Origin: Streptomyces sp. NRRL B-1347
GTDB lineage: Bacteria > Actinomycetota > Actinomycetes > Streptomycetales > Streptomycetaceae
NCBI RefSeq assembly: GCF_000720325.1
Contig: NZ_JOJM01000006.1
Span: forward strand, 124,001-188,000
Length of the DNA: 64,000 bases
Direction: 5' to 3'
In this document: piece by piece, positions 8,167-16,250 of the stretch
Numbering within the stretch: position 1 is the stretch's first letter
Layout of the letters: every line of letters starts with the position of its first letter
Notes under the pieces: generated by a model
Seen by the model: only the letters and a program-made list of their open reading frames with translations
Databases searched by the model: none
What the model was told of the DNA's origin: nothing
Position numbers and translations under genes: made by a program

Positions 8167-9558
8167 GTGCAATTCCACGACTCGATGACCAGCCTCGTCG
8201 GCAACACCCCGCTGGTCAGGCTCAACAACGTGACGCAGGGCCTGCAGGCCACCGTCCTCGCCAAGGTCGAGTACTTCAACCCGGGCGGTTCCGTGAAGGA
8301 CCGCATCGCCCTGCGCATGATCGAGGCGGCCGAGGCCAGCGGCGAGCTCCGTCCCGGCGGCACGATCGTCGAGCCGACCAGCGGCAACACCGGCGTCGGC
8401 CTGGCGATCGTGGCCCAGCAGAAGGGCTACAAGTGCGTCTTCGTGTGCCCGGACAAGGTGAGCACCGACAAGATCAACGTGCTGCGCGCCTACGGTGCCG
8501 AGGTGGTCGTCTGCCCGACCGCCGTCGACCCGGAGCACCCGGACTCGTACTACAACGTCTCCGACCGCCTGGTCCGTGAGATCCCGGACGCGTGGAAGCC
8601 GGACCAGTACTCCAACCCGAACAACCCGCTGTCGCACTACCACTCCACCGGCCCCGAGCTGTGGGAGCAGACGGAGGGGAAGATCACCCACTTCGTGGCG
8701 GGCATCGGCACCGGCGGCACGATCTCCGGCACCGGCGGGTACCTGAAGGAGGTCTCGGGCGGCAAGGTCAGGATCGTCGGCGCCGACCCGGAGGGCTCCG
8801 TGTACTCCGGCGGCTCCGGGCGGCCGTACCTCGTCGAGGGCGTCGGTGAGGACTTCTGGCCGACCGCCTACGACCGCAACGTCACCGACGAGATCGTCGC
8901 CGTGTCCGACAAGGACTCCTTCCAGATGACGCGGCGCCTCGCCAAGGAGGAGGGCCTCCTGGTGGGCGGCTCCTGCGGCATGGCCGTCGTCGCGGCGCTC
9001 CGCGTCGCCGAGGGCCTCGGCCCCGACGACGTCGTGGTCGTCCTGCTGCCCGACAGCGGCCGCGGCTACATGAGCAAGATCTTCAGCGACGAGTGGATGA
9101 ACGACTACGGCTTCCTGGAGGAGGCCGGTGACCAGCCGCGCGTCGGCGACGTCCTGAGCCGCAAGGAGGGCGGCGAGCTGCCCTCGCTCGTCCACATGCA
9201 CCCGGAGGAGACCGTCGGCGAGGCGATCGAGGTGCTTCGCGAGTACGGGGTCTCGCAGATGCCCATCGTGAAGCCGGGCGCGGGGCACCCCGACGTCATG
9301 GCCGCCGAGGTCATCGGCTCGGTGGTGGAGCGCGAGCTGCTCGACGCGCTGTTCGCGCAGCGGGCGTCGCTGCACGACCCGCTGGAGAAGCACATGTCCG
9401 ACCCGCTGCCGCAGGTCGGCTCCGGCGAGCCGGTCGGGGACCTGATGTCCGTGCTCGGCAGCGCGGACGCGGCGATCGTCCTCGTCGAGGGCAAGCCCAC
9501 GGGCGTCGTGAGCCGCCAGGACCTGCTCGCCTTCCTGGCGGAGCAGCAGGGCAGCTAG
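8167..9558 (+). CDS. cbs: Cystathionine beta-synthase with C-terminal CBS pair
   Basis: This 463-residue enzyme condenses L-serine (or O-acetylserine) with homocysteine to cystathionine in the transsulfuration route. The PLP fold is complete: the PLP lysine in GGSVKDRIALRM (about residue 42), the cofactor-binding SGNTGVG, and the phosphate-binding GIGTGGTISGTG. Two CBS domains fill residues about 340-460, with a typical MPIV and GVVSRQDLL ending; these often bind adenosyl ligands. There is no haem-binding N-terminus. The GTG at 8167 has a GGAG site five bases upstream. A true O-acetylserine sulfhydrylase would lack the CBS pair. Confidence 0.9.
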   Translation: MQFHDSMTSLVGNTPLVRLNNVTQGLQATVLAKVEYFNPGGSVKDRIALRMIEAAEASGELRPGGTIVEPTSGNTGVGLAIVAQQKGYKCVFVCPDKVSTDKINVLRAYGAEVVVCPTAVDPEHPDSYYNVSDRLVREIPDAWKPDQYSNPNNPLSHYHSTGPELWEQTEGKITHFVAGIGTGGTISGTGGYLKEVSGGKVRIVGADPEGSVYSGGSGRPYLVEGVGEDFWPTAYDRNVTDEIVAVSDKDSFQMTRRLAKEEGLLVGGSCGMAVVAALRVAEGLGPDDVVVVLLPDSGRGYMSKIFSDEWMNDYGFLEEAGDQPRVGDVLSRKEGGELPSLVHMHPEETVGEAIEVLREYGVSQMPIVKPGAGHPDVMAAEVIGSVVERELLDALFAQRASLHDPLEKHMSDPLPQVGSGEPVGDLMSVLGSADAAIVLVEGKPTGVVSRQDLLAFLAEQQGS

Positions 9559-9869
9559 GGCCGGACTTCGCGGAACCGGTACGAACGCGACACGTGTGCG
9601 CAGCACCCCCTTAACACGGCTCAGGCACGGTAGGAGGTGTCGGCGTCAGGACTTCCGGAGCGGCTCCCGGACCTCCAGCGACGCCCGGACGTGAGCGCTC
9701 GGCCCTGACCCGCGCCCGTCCCCCGCGGGGACCGCCGTCGTCCCGCCCTCCGGCCACGCCGGGGGTGCGGCGGTCCCCGCGCTACGCGCGGGCGCTCTCC
9801 TGGGGCTGGGGCTCCGCCGGGCGGGCTGATCTGTCGGCCGCGCGCCGCCCTTCCGCTGCCCGCCGGGGG
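9559..9869. other. Intergenic region, no gene seen
   Basis: This 311-base gap between convergent genes has GC-rich imperfect inverted repeats (for example CCCCGCGGGG near 9720 and GGGCTCCGCCGGGCGGG near 9808) of the dispersed-repeat kind. I see no credible coding frame, promoter or RNA gene. Confidence 0.5.
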
Positions 9870-10298
9870 CTAGTCCTGCCAGTCGGATTTGCGGGAGCGG
9901 TTGCGGAGGAAGGGGAGGAGGCCCGTGCCCCGCACGGCGTGGACCGCGTTGACGCCGACGATGCCGAACCACGTCACGAAGAGGCCGGACAGCCCCGCGT
10001 TCACCACGCCGATCGCCGAGAGGGGGATCGCGAGGATGAGCGAGACGATGCCGAAGCCGAAGCGCTCGCCCCAGGAGTCGACTCCACTGGCGGGGTTGCG
10101 CGCGCTGCGGGCCACGATCATCTGCTGCTCGGCCAGGTGACGGCGCATCTGCCGGTCGATCGTCCCGTCGAGGCGCTTCTCGACCTTTTCGAGGAACGAG
10201 TCGACGAGCGCGGACTCGTACTCTTCGCCGAGATCCTTGCGCGCGTGCAGGGCGGCGTCGAGTTCCTTCTTGAGTTCGGCGTCACGTGTGGCTTCCAT
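9870..10298 (-). CDS. Small membrane protein with N-terminal coiled coil
   Basis: A 142-residue protein. The first 80 residues are charged and helical (MEATRDAELKKELD onward) and look like a coiled coil. Two closely spaced hydrophobic helices follow (about 84-104 and 106-125), then a short basic C-terminal tail. That predicts both ends in the cytosol with a membrane hairpin. The family is conserved in streptomycetes to my recollection, without assigned function. The ATG start has AAGAAG just upstream. It is transcribed away from the carbonic anhydrase gene's 3' end. Confidence 0.65.
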   Translation of the reverse strand: MEATRDAELKKELDAALHARKDLGEEYESALVDSFLEKVEKRLDGTIDRQMRRHLAEQQMIVARSARNPASGVDSWGERFGFGIVSLILAIPLSAIGVVNAGLSGLFVTWFGIVGVNAVHAVRGTGLLPFLRNRSRKSDWQD

Positions 10299-10383
10299 AC
10301 TTCTTACGGTACGCAGCCCGCGCCGCTCCGACAGTGGGGCTAACCCCCCTTTCCGTCCTGGGCGAGGCCCCCGGCCGCCGCGC

Positions 10384-11088
10384 TCAGCGCAGCACCCGCA
10401 CCAGACCGGTGTCGAGGTCGAAGCGGGCGGCGAGGACGGTGGCGGGCCGGAAGGCGTGGTCGGCGCGCAGGGTGTCGCGCATGCGGCGGGCGTGCGCGGC
10501 GACGGTGTGCTCGACCCAGTCGCCGGGCTGGTCGCGGCAGGCCCAGGCGGCGGGCCCGATGGACTCCACGAGCCGGGACAGGTGCCCGGGCGCGGGCTCC
10601 CCGGTGCGCAGCTGTTTTATGGTCGCCGCGACGGCCCCGCAGCGCTCGTGCCCGAGGACGAGTATCAGCGGGGTGCCGAACTCGGCGACGCCGAACTGCA
10701 GGGAGCCGAGGACGGCCTCGTCGAGGACCTCGCCCGCGCTGCGCACGCACAGCAGGTCGCCGAGGCCCTGGTCGAAGAGCAGCTCGGGCGGCACGCGGGA
10801 GTCGACGCAGCTGAGGACCGTGGCGAAGGGGTGCTGTCCGTGGGCGACCTCGCGGCGCCGGGCCCGGTCCTCGTGCGGGTGGCGGGAGTGGACCTCCGCC
10901 CAGCGCCGGTTGCCCTCCAGGAGGGTCGCGAGGGCTTCGTCGGCGGTGGCGGGGCGGGGCGCGGCCCCCGCGGTGCCGCGGGCCGGCGCGGCGGCGGCCG
11001 TGCCCGCCGCGCTGGTGAGCGCGGTGGCGGCGGTCGCCGTGAGGAAGGCGCGGCGGTTCGCGGGGCGGCGGCGTGAGGTGGCGCGCAT
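10384..11088 (-). CDS. Beta-carbonic anhydrase with Tat signal peptide
   Basis: The 234-residue protein carries a beta-class carbonic anhydrase domain that interconverts CO2 and bicarbonate. Zinc ligands are visible: Cys, with the Asp-Arg dyad, in SCVDSR; then His and Cys in GHERCGAV. The N-terminus has a twin-arginine signal (NRRAFLT) followed by an Ala/Thr-rich hydrophobic region and an AAAAPA cleavage-like site near residue 35. The mature enzyme should therefore be folded and zinc-loaded before export. Most bacterial beta-carbonic anhydrases are cytosolic, so export is notable. It precedes no obvious partner gene. Confidence 0.85.
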   Translation of the reverse strand: MRATSRRRPANRRAFLTATAATALTSAAGTAAAAPARGTAGAAPRPATADEALATLLEGNRRWAEVHSRHPHEDRARRREVAHGQHPFATVLSCVDSRVPPELLFDQGLGDLLCVRSAGEVLDEAVLGSLQFGVAEFGTPLILVLGHERCGAVAATIKQLRTGEPAPGHLSRLVESIGPAAWACRDQPGDWVEHTVAAHARRMRDTLRADHAFRPATVLAARFDLDTGLVRVLR

Positions 11089-11188
11089 GGTACGTCCTAG
11101 GGCTCGGCGGAGCAGGGCGGTTCACCGTAGAGGTGCCGTCTATCCGCTCAACTCCCCTTGGAAGAGCCTTGGGTGATTTGGCGTCAGC

Positions 11189-12622
11189 TCATGGGCTGTC
11201 CGAGACCGGCTCGTGACCGGGGGGCGGTGCGTGCGCCGTCGGCGGTGCCGGGGCGTGGGCAGGGTCGCGCCGGGCGAACAGCCAGTACAGGAGAGCCGGG
11301 ACGGCGAGCCCCACCATCCAGGAGATGTCCGCGCCGCCCAGGGAGTCGACCAGCGGGCCGGTGTAGAAGTGCGTGACGAGGAAGGGGAGCTGGGCCAGCA
11401 GGCCGATCCCGTACACGGTGAGCGCGTCCCAGCGCCAGGCGCCGTACCGGCCGTGCGGGTCGAACAGGGCCGGGATGTCGTAGCGCTCCTTGGAGATCAG
11501 GTAGTAGTCGACCAGGTTGATCGCCGACCACGGGGTGAAGAAGGTCAGGAGGAAGAGCAGGAAGTCCTTGAAGGACGTCAGGAAGCTGTCCTTGCCGAGG
11601 AGCGCCACCGTGGTGCCCGCGACCATGATCAGGCCGATGTAGGCGGCCCGGGCGCGCGGCGAGATCTCCTTCTGGGTGCGGAAGCCGCCGATGCTGGTGA
11701 CCATCGACATGAAGCCGCCGTACGTGTTGAGCACGTTGATGGTCAGCTTGCCGAGCGCGATCACGAAGTACAGGAGCGAGGCCACCAGGCCGGTGCCGCC
11801 GAGCCCCACGACGTACGCGACCTGGTTGCCCATGAACGCCCCGCCCGCGCTCGCGGCCACCAGGACGCCGAACGTCATCGACCACTGGGAGCCGAGGGCG
11901 GAGCCGGACAGGGTCCACCAGAACGTGGCCCGGGCCGACGTCGTGCGCGGCAGGTAGCGCGAGTAGTCCGCGACGTACGGCCCGAACGCCAGCTGCCACG
12001 ACGCCGAGAGCGACACGGCGAGCAGGAACACCGGCAGGTCGAAGCGGGCGTCGGAGAGCAGGTCCGCGAGGTCGACGCGGTCCAGGAGGCGGACGCCCAG
12101 GTAGACGAACGCGAGCGCGCAGACCACGCTCGCGATCCGGCCGAGGACGTGGATCACGCGGTAGCCGACCGCGGCGGTCACCGCCGTGACCACCGCGAAG
12201 AGGACGATCCCGGTGGTGTCGCCGGTGTGCGTCAGCTCGGCGGTGGCCTGCCCGGCGAGCACGCTGCCGCTGGCGAAGAAGCCGACGTACATCAGGATCA
12301 CGAGGAGCAGCGGTACGACGGCGCCGCGCACCCCGAACTGGGCCCGGGACTGGATCATCTGGGGCAGGCCGAGCTTGGGGCCCTGCGCGGAGTGCAGGGC
12401 CATGACGGCGCCGCCCAGGACGTTGCCGAGGGCGAGGCCGACGATCGACCACACCACGTCGCCGCCGAAGACGACGGCGAGCGCGCCGGTGACGACGGCC
12501 GTGATCTGGAGGTTCGCGCCGAGCCAGAGCGTGAACTGGCTGACCGCGCCGCCGTGCCGCTCGGCGTCCGGTACGACGTCGATCGAGCGGCGTTCCACGA
12601 GGGACTTGGGTGACTCTGTCAT
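11189..12622 (-). CDS. NCS1-family nucleobase/allantoin-type permease
   Basis: A 477-residue transporter with about twelve membrane helices and NCS1 family features: an N-terminal FTLWLGANLQI, GPKLGLPQMIQSRAQFG in helix 3, and a Pro-rich cytosolic tail. Family members import cytosine, purines, allantoin or hydantoins with a cation. The substrate cannot be read from sequence. A divergent RpiR/SIS regulator and the adjacent histidine-utilisation operon make a nitrogen source, possibly imidazole-like, plausible (inference). The ATG at 12622 is preceded by a divergent promoter region. Confidence 0.85.
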   Translation of the reverse strand: MTESPKSLVERRSIDVVPDAERHGGAVSQFTLWLGANLQITAVVTGALAVVFGGDVVWSIVGLALGNVLGGAVMALHSAQGPKLGLPQMIQSRAQFGVRGAVVPLLLVILMYVGFFASGSVLAGQATAELTHTGDTTGIVLFAVVTAVTAAVGYRVIHVLGRIASVVCALAFVYLGVRLLDRVDLADLLSDARFDLPVFLLAVSLSASWQLAFGPYVADYSRYLPRTTSARATFWWTLSGSALGSQWSMTFGVLVAASAGGAFMGNQVAYVVGLGGTGLVASLLYFVIALGKLTINVLNTYGGFMSMVTSIGGFRTQKEISPRARAAYIGLIMVAGTTVALLGKDSFLTSFKDFLLFLLTFFTPWSAINLVDYYLISKERYDIPALFDPHGRYGAWRWDALTVYGIGLLAQLPFLVTHFYTGPLVDSLGGADISWMVGLAVPALLYWLFARRDPAHAPAPPTAHAPPPGHEPVSDSP

Positions 12623-12738
12623 GGTGCGCCGGACCTCGTCTCGCCGGACTGTATATGGTCATGCAGAGTTCTGGTTTGCTGAATACTTTGTCAATGGTCG
12701 GGTGGCGACAAGAGCGGGAGCGGCGTGAGGGGTCCGGC
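12623..12738. promoter_or_regulatory. Divergent promoter region, permease / RpiR regulator
   Basis: This 116-base gap is unusually AT-rich for the chromosome (GTATATGG, GAATACTTTG). On the minus strand it contains TTGACA (complement of 12689-12694), a consensus -35 box for the permease gene, but no good -10 box at normal spacing. The region is the expected target of the adjacent RpiR-type regulator. I see no perfect palindrome. Confidence 0.35.
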
Positions 12739-13572
12739 ATGAGTGACAGTCCAGCGGCACGGCTTCAGGTGCTCTTCGAGGGGCACCGGCTCACGCCGAC
12801 GCAGCGGCGCATCGCCCACTGCATGGTGCGGCGCGCCGCCGACGCGCCCTTCCTGTCCAGCGTCGAGCTCGCCGAACTCGCGGGCGTCAGCCAGCCGTCC
12901 GTGACCCGCTTCGCGGTCGCGCTCGGCTTCGACGGCTATCCGGCGCTGCGGCGGCACCTGCGCGACGTGGCCCCGGCGGAGGCGCCGGAGGACGCCGAGG
13001 CGAACGAGTACCAGCAGGCCGTCGAGGCCGAGATCGAGAACCTGCGCCACCTCGCGGCCGTCCTCGCCGACCCCGCGCCCGTCGAACGCGCGGGCCGCCT
13101 CCTGGCCGCGTCCCGCCCCCTGCCGGTCCTCGGCCTGCGCGCCGCCGCCTCCCAGGCCTACGGCTTCTCGTACTTCGCCGCGAAGGTCCACCCCGACGTG
13201 CGGCTGCTCGACGAGGGCGGCTCCATGCTCACCGACCGCCTGGACGCGGCCGTGCGGGCCGGGGCCACCGTGCTGCTGTGCTTCGCGCTGCCCCGGCACC
13301 CGCGCGAGGTCGTGGACGCCCTGGCCCACGCCCGGGACGCGGGCCTCACCGTGGTCACCGTCGCCGACTCCGCCTTCGCGCCGGTGGCCGCGCACTCCGA
13401 CCTGCTGCTGCCCGCCGCCGTCGGCACCGGCCTCGCCTTCGACACGGCCTGCGCCCCGATGCTGCTCGGCCGGGCGCTCCTGGAGGCCATGTGCGACGCG
13501 CTGCCGGACGCGCAGGCGCGCCTGGAGGAGTTCGACGCGGGGGCGGCGGAGCGGGGCCTGTTCGTCGAGTAG
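12739..13572 (+). CDS. RpiR/HexR-family regulator (HTH plus SIS domain)
   Basis: This 277-residue protein has an N-terminal RpiR-type helix-turn-helix (residues about 5-80; LTPTQRRIAHCMV, then VELAELAGVSQPSVTRFAVALGFDGYPALRR). A SIS sugar-phosphate-binding-like domain covers about 105-250. Such proteins sense phosphorylated sugars or related metabolites and control adjacent operons. It is divergent from the NCS1 permease and next to the hut operon, so it may control either (inference). The ATG at 12739 has GAGGGG upstream. It is convergent with hutI, whose stop is seven bases away. Confidence 0.85.
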   Translation: MSDSPAARLQVLFEGHRLTPTQRRIAHCMVRRAADAPFLSSVELAELAGVSQPSVTRFAVALGFDGYPALRRHLRDVAPAEAPEDAEANEYQQAVEAEIENLRHLAAVLADPAPVERAGRLLAASRPLPVLGLRAAASQAYGFSYFAAKVHPDVRLLDEGGSMLTDRLDAAVRAGATVLLCFALPRHPREVVDALAHARDAGLTVVTVADSAFAPVAAHSDLLLPAAVGTGLAFDTACAPMLLGRALLEAMCDALPDAQARLEEFDAGAAERGLFVE

Positions 13573-13579
13573 CGCCCCG

Positions 13580-14749
13580 TCAGGCGACCCGTGCGCCGTG
13601 CCGCCACACCGCGGAGACCAGCGGTACGCCCGGCCGGTAGGCCAGGTGGACGTGGCTCGGCGCGTCCAGGAGCGCCAGGTCGGCGCGGGCGCCGGGGGCG
13701 ACGCGGCCGACGTCTGTGCGGCGCAGCGCCGCCGCGCCGCCCGCCGTGGCCGCCCACACCGCCTCGTCGGGGGTCATCCCCATGTCCCGTACGGCGAGCG
13801 CGACGCAGAACGGCACGGACGACGTGAACGACGAGCCCGGGTTGCAGTCCGTGGAGAGCGCCACGGTCGCGCCCGCGTCGAGCAGCCGGCGGGCGTCCGG
13901 CCACTCGGCGCGCGTGGAGAACTCCGCGCCCGGCAGCAGCGTGGCCACCGTGTCGCTGTGGGCGAGGGCGTCCACGTCGGCGTCCGTCAGGTGCGTGCAG
14001 TGGTCGGCGCTCGCGGCGTCGAGCTCCACGGCCAGCTGGACGCCGGGGCCGTAGCTGAGCTGGTTGGCGTGCACGCGCGGGTGCAGTCCCTTGGCCTTGC
14101 CCGCCGTCAGGATCGCCCGCGCCTGGTCGCCGTCGAAGGCGCCCTTCTCGCAGAACACGTCGATCCAGCGGGCGTGCGGGGCGCAGGCGTCCAGCATCTC
14201 GCCCGTCACCAGGGCCACGTACGCCGCCGGGTCGGCGGCGAAGTCCGGCGACACGATGTGGGCGCCGAGGAACGTGACCTCGTCCGTGTGGCGCCGCGCG
14301 ATGCGCAGGGCGCGGGCCTCGTCCTCGGTCGTCAGGCCGTACCCCGACTTCGTCTCGAACGTCGTCGTGCCCTGGCGCAGGGCCTCGGCGAGGTAGCGGG
14401 CGAGGTTGGCCTCCAGGGCCTCGTCCGACGCGGCGCGGGTCGCCGCCACGGTCGTGCGGATGCCGCCCGCCTCGTACGGGCGGCCCTCCATGCGGGCGTT
14501 GAACTCCTGGGTGCGGTCGCCGGCGAACAGGAGGTGGGAGTGCGAGTCCACGAAGCCGGGGAGGGCCGCCCCGCCCTGTGCGTCGTACGCCTCGTCCGCC
14601 GCCGGGGCCTGCGCGTCCGGGCCCACCCAGACGACCTCCTCGCCGTCCAGGACGACGGCGGCGCCCTCGACGAGCCCGAGCGGGCCCCGGCCCAGGGCGG
14701 GGTCATTGGTGACGAGGCTGCCGATGTTGCGGATGACGGTGGTGGTCAT
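13580..14749 (-). CDS. hutI: Imidazolonepropionase
   Basis: HutI (389 residues) hydrolyses 4-imidazolone-5-propionate to N-formimino-L-glutamate, the third step of histidine breakdown. It belongs to the amidohydrolase superfamily. The metal-binding [12 protein letters not shown] (about residue 70), the ETKSGYGL segment, [24 protein letters not shown] and the late Asp in LSTDCNPG are all present. It is the last gene of the minus-strand hut operon and is separated from hutF by a 151-base gap holding a dispersed repeat, so it may have its own ribosome supply or be partly uncoupled. Confidence 0.95.
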   Translation of the reverse strand: MTTTVIRNIGSLVTNDPALGRGPLGLVEGAAVVLDGEEVVWVGPDAQAPAADEAYDAQGGAALPGFVDSHSHLLFAGDRTQEFNARMEGRPYEAGGIRTTVAATRAASDEALEANLARYLAEALRQGTTTFETKSGYGLTTEDEARALRIARRHTDEVTFLGAHIVSPDFAADPAAYVALVTGEMLDACAPHARWIDVFCEKGAFDGDQARAILTAGKAKGLHPRVHANQLSYGPGVQLAVELDAASADHCTHLTDADVDALAHSDTVATLLPGAEFSTRAEWPDARRLLDAGATVALSTDCNPGSSFTSSVPFCVALAVRDMGMTPDEAVWAATAGGAAALRRTDVGRVAPGARADLALLDAPSHVHLAYRPGVPLVSAVWRHGARVA

Positions 14750-14812
14750 GGGGGTGCGTCCTGTTCGTGGGTGGGTGCGGGTGATCCCTCGCGGTGCGCC
14801 CCTGACCCGCCC

Positions 14813-14871
14813 CTTCCCGAACTGGGGCTCCGCCCCAGACCCCGCTCCTCAAACGCCGGAGAGGCTGGATC
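14813..14871. repeat. Dispersed intergenic repeat, family A copy 2
   Basis: This inverse copy of the element at 1042-1127 (about 55 matching bases with few changes) sits in the gap between hutF and hutI. Transcribed in the operon, its self-complementary GGGGCTCCGCCCC part would form a hairpin and could reduce read-through to hutI. Confidence 0.7.
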
Positions 14872-14900
14872 TTTCGCGGGCCTGGGGCGCACCGCGCGGG

Positions 14901-16250
14901 CTAGTGCAGGGCTGTCACCGCGTGGGTCAGGGCCGACGGGACGTCGGGGAGGAGGGTGTGGGCGCCGTCGCGGACCACGTGGCGGCCCCCGACCACGGTG
15001 TGCCGCACGTCCGCCCCGCTCGCCGCGAACACCGCCACCTCCGCCCCGAGCCGCGCCGCCGCCCCGGCCGTCCGCACGGAGTCGAGCGCGACCGTCGCGA
15101 AGTCGGCGAGCGCCCCCGGCACCAGGGCCCCGGCATCGCCCCAGCCGAGCGCCGCGTGCCCGTCGGCGGACGCGGCCCGCAGCAGCGCGGCCGCGGTCCA
15201 GTGCCCCCGCGTATGCGAGCGGAGGCGCTCGTTCAGCTCCATCGCCCGCGCCTCCTCGAAGAGGTCGATCACGGCGTGGCTGTCGCTGCCGAGGGACAGC
15301 GGGCTGCCCGCCCGCTGGAGGGCGGGCGCGGGCCCGATGCCGTCGGCGAGGTCCCGCTCGGTGGTGGGGCACATGCAGGTGCCGGTGCCGGAGCCGCCGA
15401 TGAGGGCGATGTCCTCGTCGGTCAGGTGGGTGTTGTGGACGCCCGTCGTGCGCGCCCCGAGCACCCCGTGGTCGGCGAGCAGCCGCGTGGGCGTGCACCC
15501 GTGCACGGCCAGGCACGCCTCGTTCTCGGCGGTCTGCTCGGAGAGGTGGACGTGCAGCGGGGCGCCCCGCGAGCCGGCCCACTCGGCCACGGTGCCCAAC
15601 TGCCGTGCGGGCACGGCCCGTACGGAGTGGACGGCCGCGCCGATCCGGGCGTGCTCGCGGTCCTTGAGCAGCGCGGCCCGCTCCGCCCACGCCTCGGCCG
15701 TGCCGTCGGAGAAGCGCAGCTGGTGGTGGTCGGGCGGCGCGCCCTCGGCGGCGTCGCGCAGCCCGGAGGCCACGTACGCGGTGTCGAGCAGCGTGATGCG
15801 GATGCCCGCGTCGGCGGCGGCCGCGATCAGGGCCTCGCCCATGGCGTTGGGGTCGGCGTACCGCTTGCCGCCGGGCGCGTGGTGCAGGTAGTGGAACTCG
15901 CCGACGGCCGTGACGCCCGCGAGCGCCATCTCCGCGTACACCGCCCGCGCGAGCGCGTGGTACGTCTCCGGCGTGAGCCGGTCGGCCACGGAGTACATGA
16001 CCTCGCGCCACGTCCAGAACGTGCCGCTGCCGACCTGCACGGTGGAGCGCAGCGCGCGGTGGAAGGCGTGCGAGTGGGCGTTCGCGAGGCCGGGCAGGGT
16101 CAGGCCGCGCAGGACCGTCGCGCCCGGCGGCGGGGTTTCGACGCCGGTGCGGACGGCGGCGATCCGCCCGTCCGCGCCCACGTCGAGCGCCACGCCCGGC
16201 TCCACCACCGGATCGAGCCAGGCGTGCTCCGCCCAGTACGTGTGCGTCAC
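14901..16250 (-). CDS. hutF: Formimidoylglutamate deiminase
   Basis: HutF (449 residues) converts N-formimino-L-glutamate to N-formyl-L-glutamate and ammonia. It is an amidohydrolase-superfamily enzyme. Visible are the metal-binding ANAHSHAFHRALR (about residue 55), the later His in HVHLSEQ, and the Asp/His in LGSDSHAVIDLFEEARAMEL. The GTG start at 16250 overlaps the upstream gene's TGA as GTGA, so the two are probably translationally coupled. Its presence implies the five-step route with formylglutamate as intermediate, not direct HutG formiminoglutamase. Confidence 0.9.
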   Translation of the reverse strand: MTHTYWAEHAWLDPVVEPGVALDVGADGRIAAVRTGVETPPPGATVLRGLTLPGLANAHSHAFHRALRSTVQVGSGTFWTWREVMYSVADRLTPETYHALARAVYAEMALAGVTAVGEFHYLHHAPGGKRYADPNAMGEALIAAAADAGIRITLLDTAYVASGLRDAAEGAPPDHHQLRFSDGTAEAWAERAALLKDREHARIGAAVHSVRAVPARQLGTVAEWAGSRGAPLHVHLSEQTAENEACLAVHGCTPTRLLADHGVLGARTTGVHNTHLTDEDIALIGGSGTGTCMCPTTERDLADGIGPAPALQRAGSPLSLGSDSHAVIDLFEEARAMELNERLRSHTRGHWTAAALLRAASADGHAALGWGDAGALVPGALADFATVALDSVRTAGAAARLGAEVAVFAASGADVRHTVVGGRHVVRDGAHTLLPDVPSALTHAVTALH

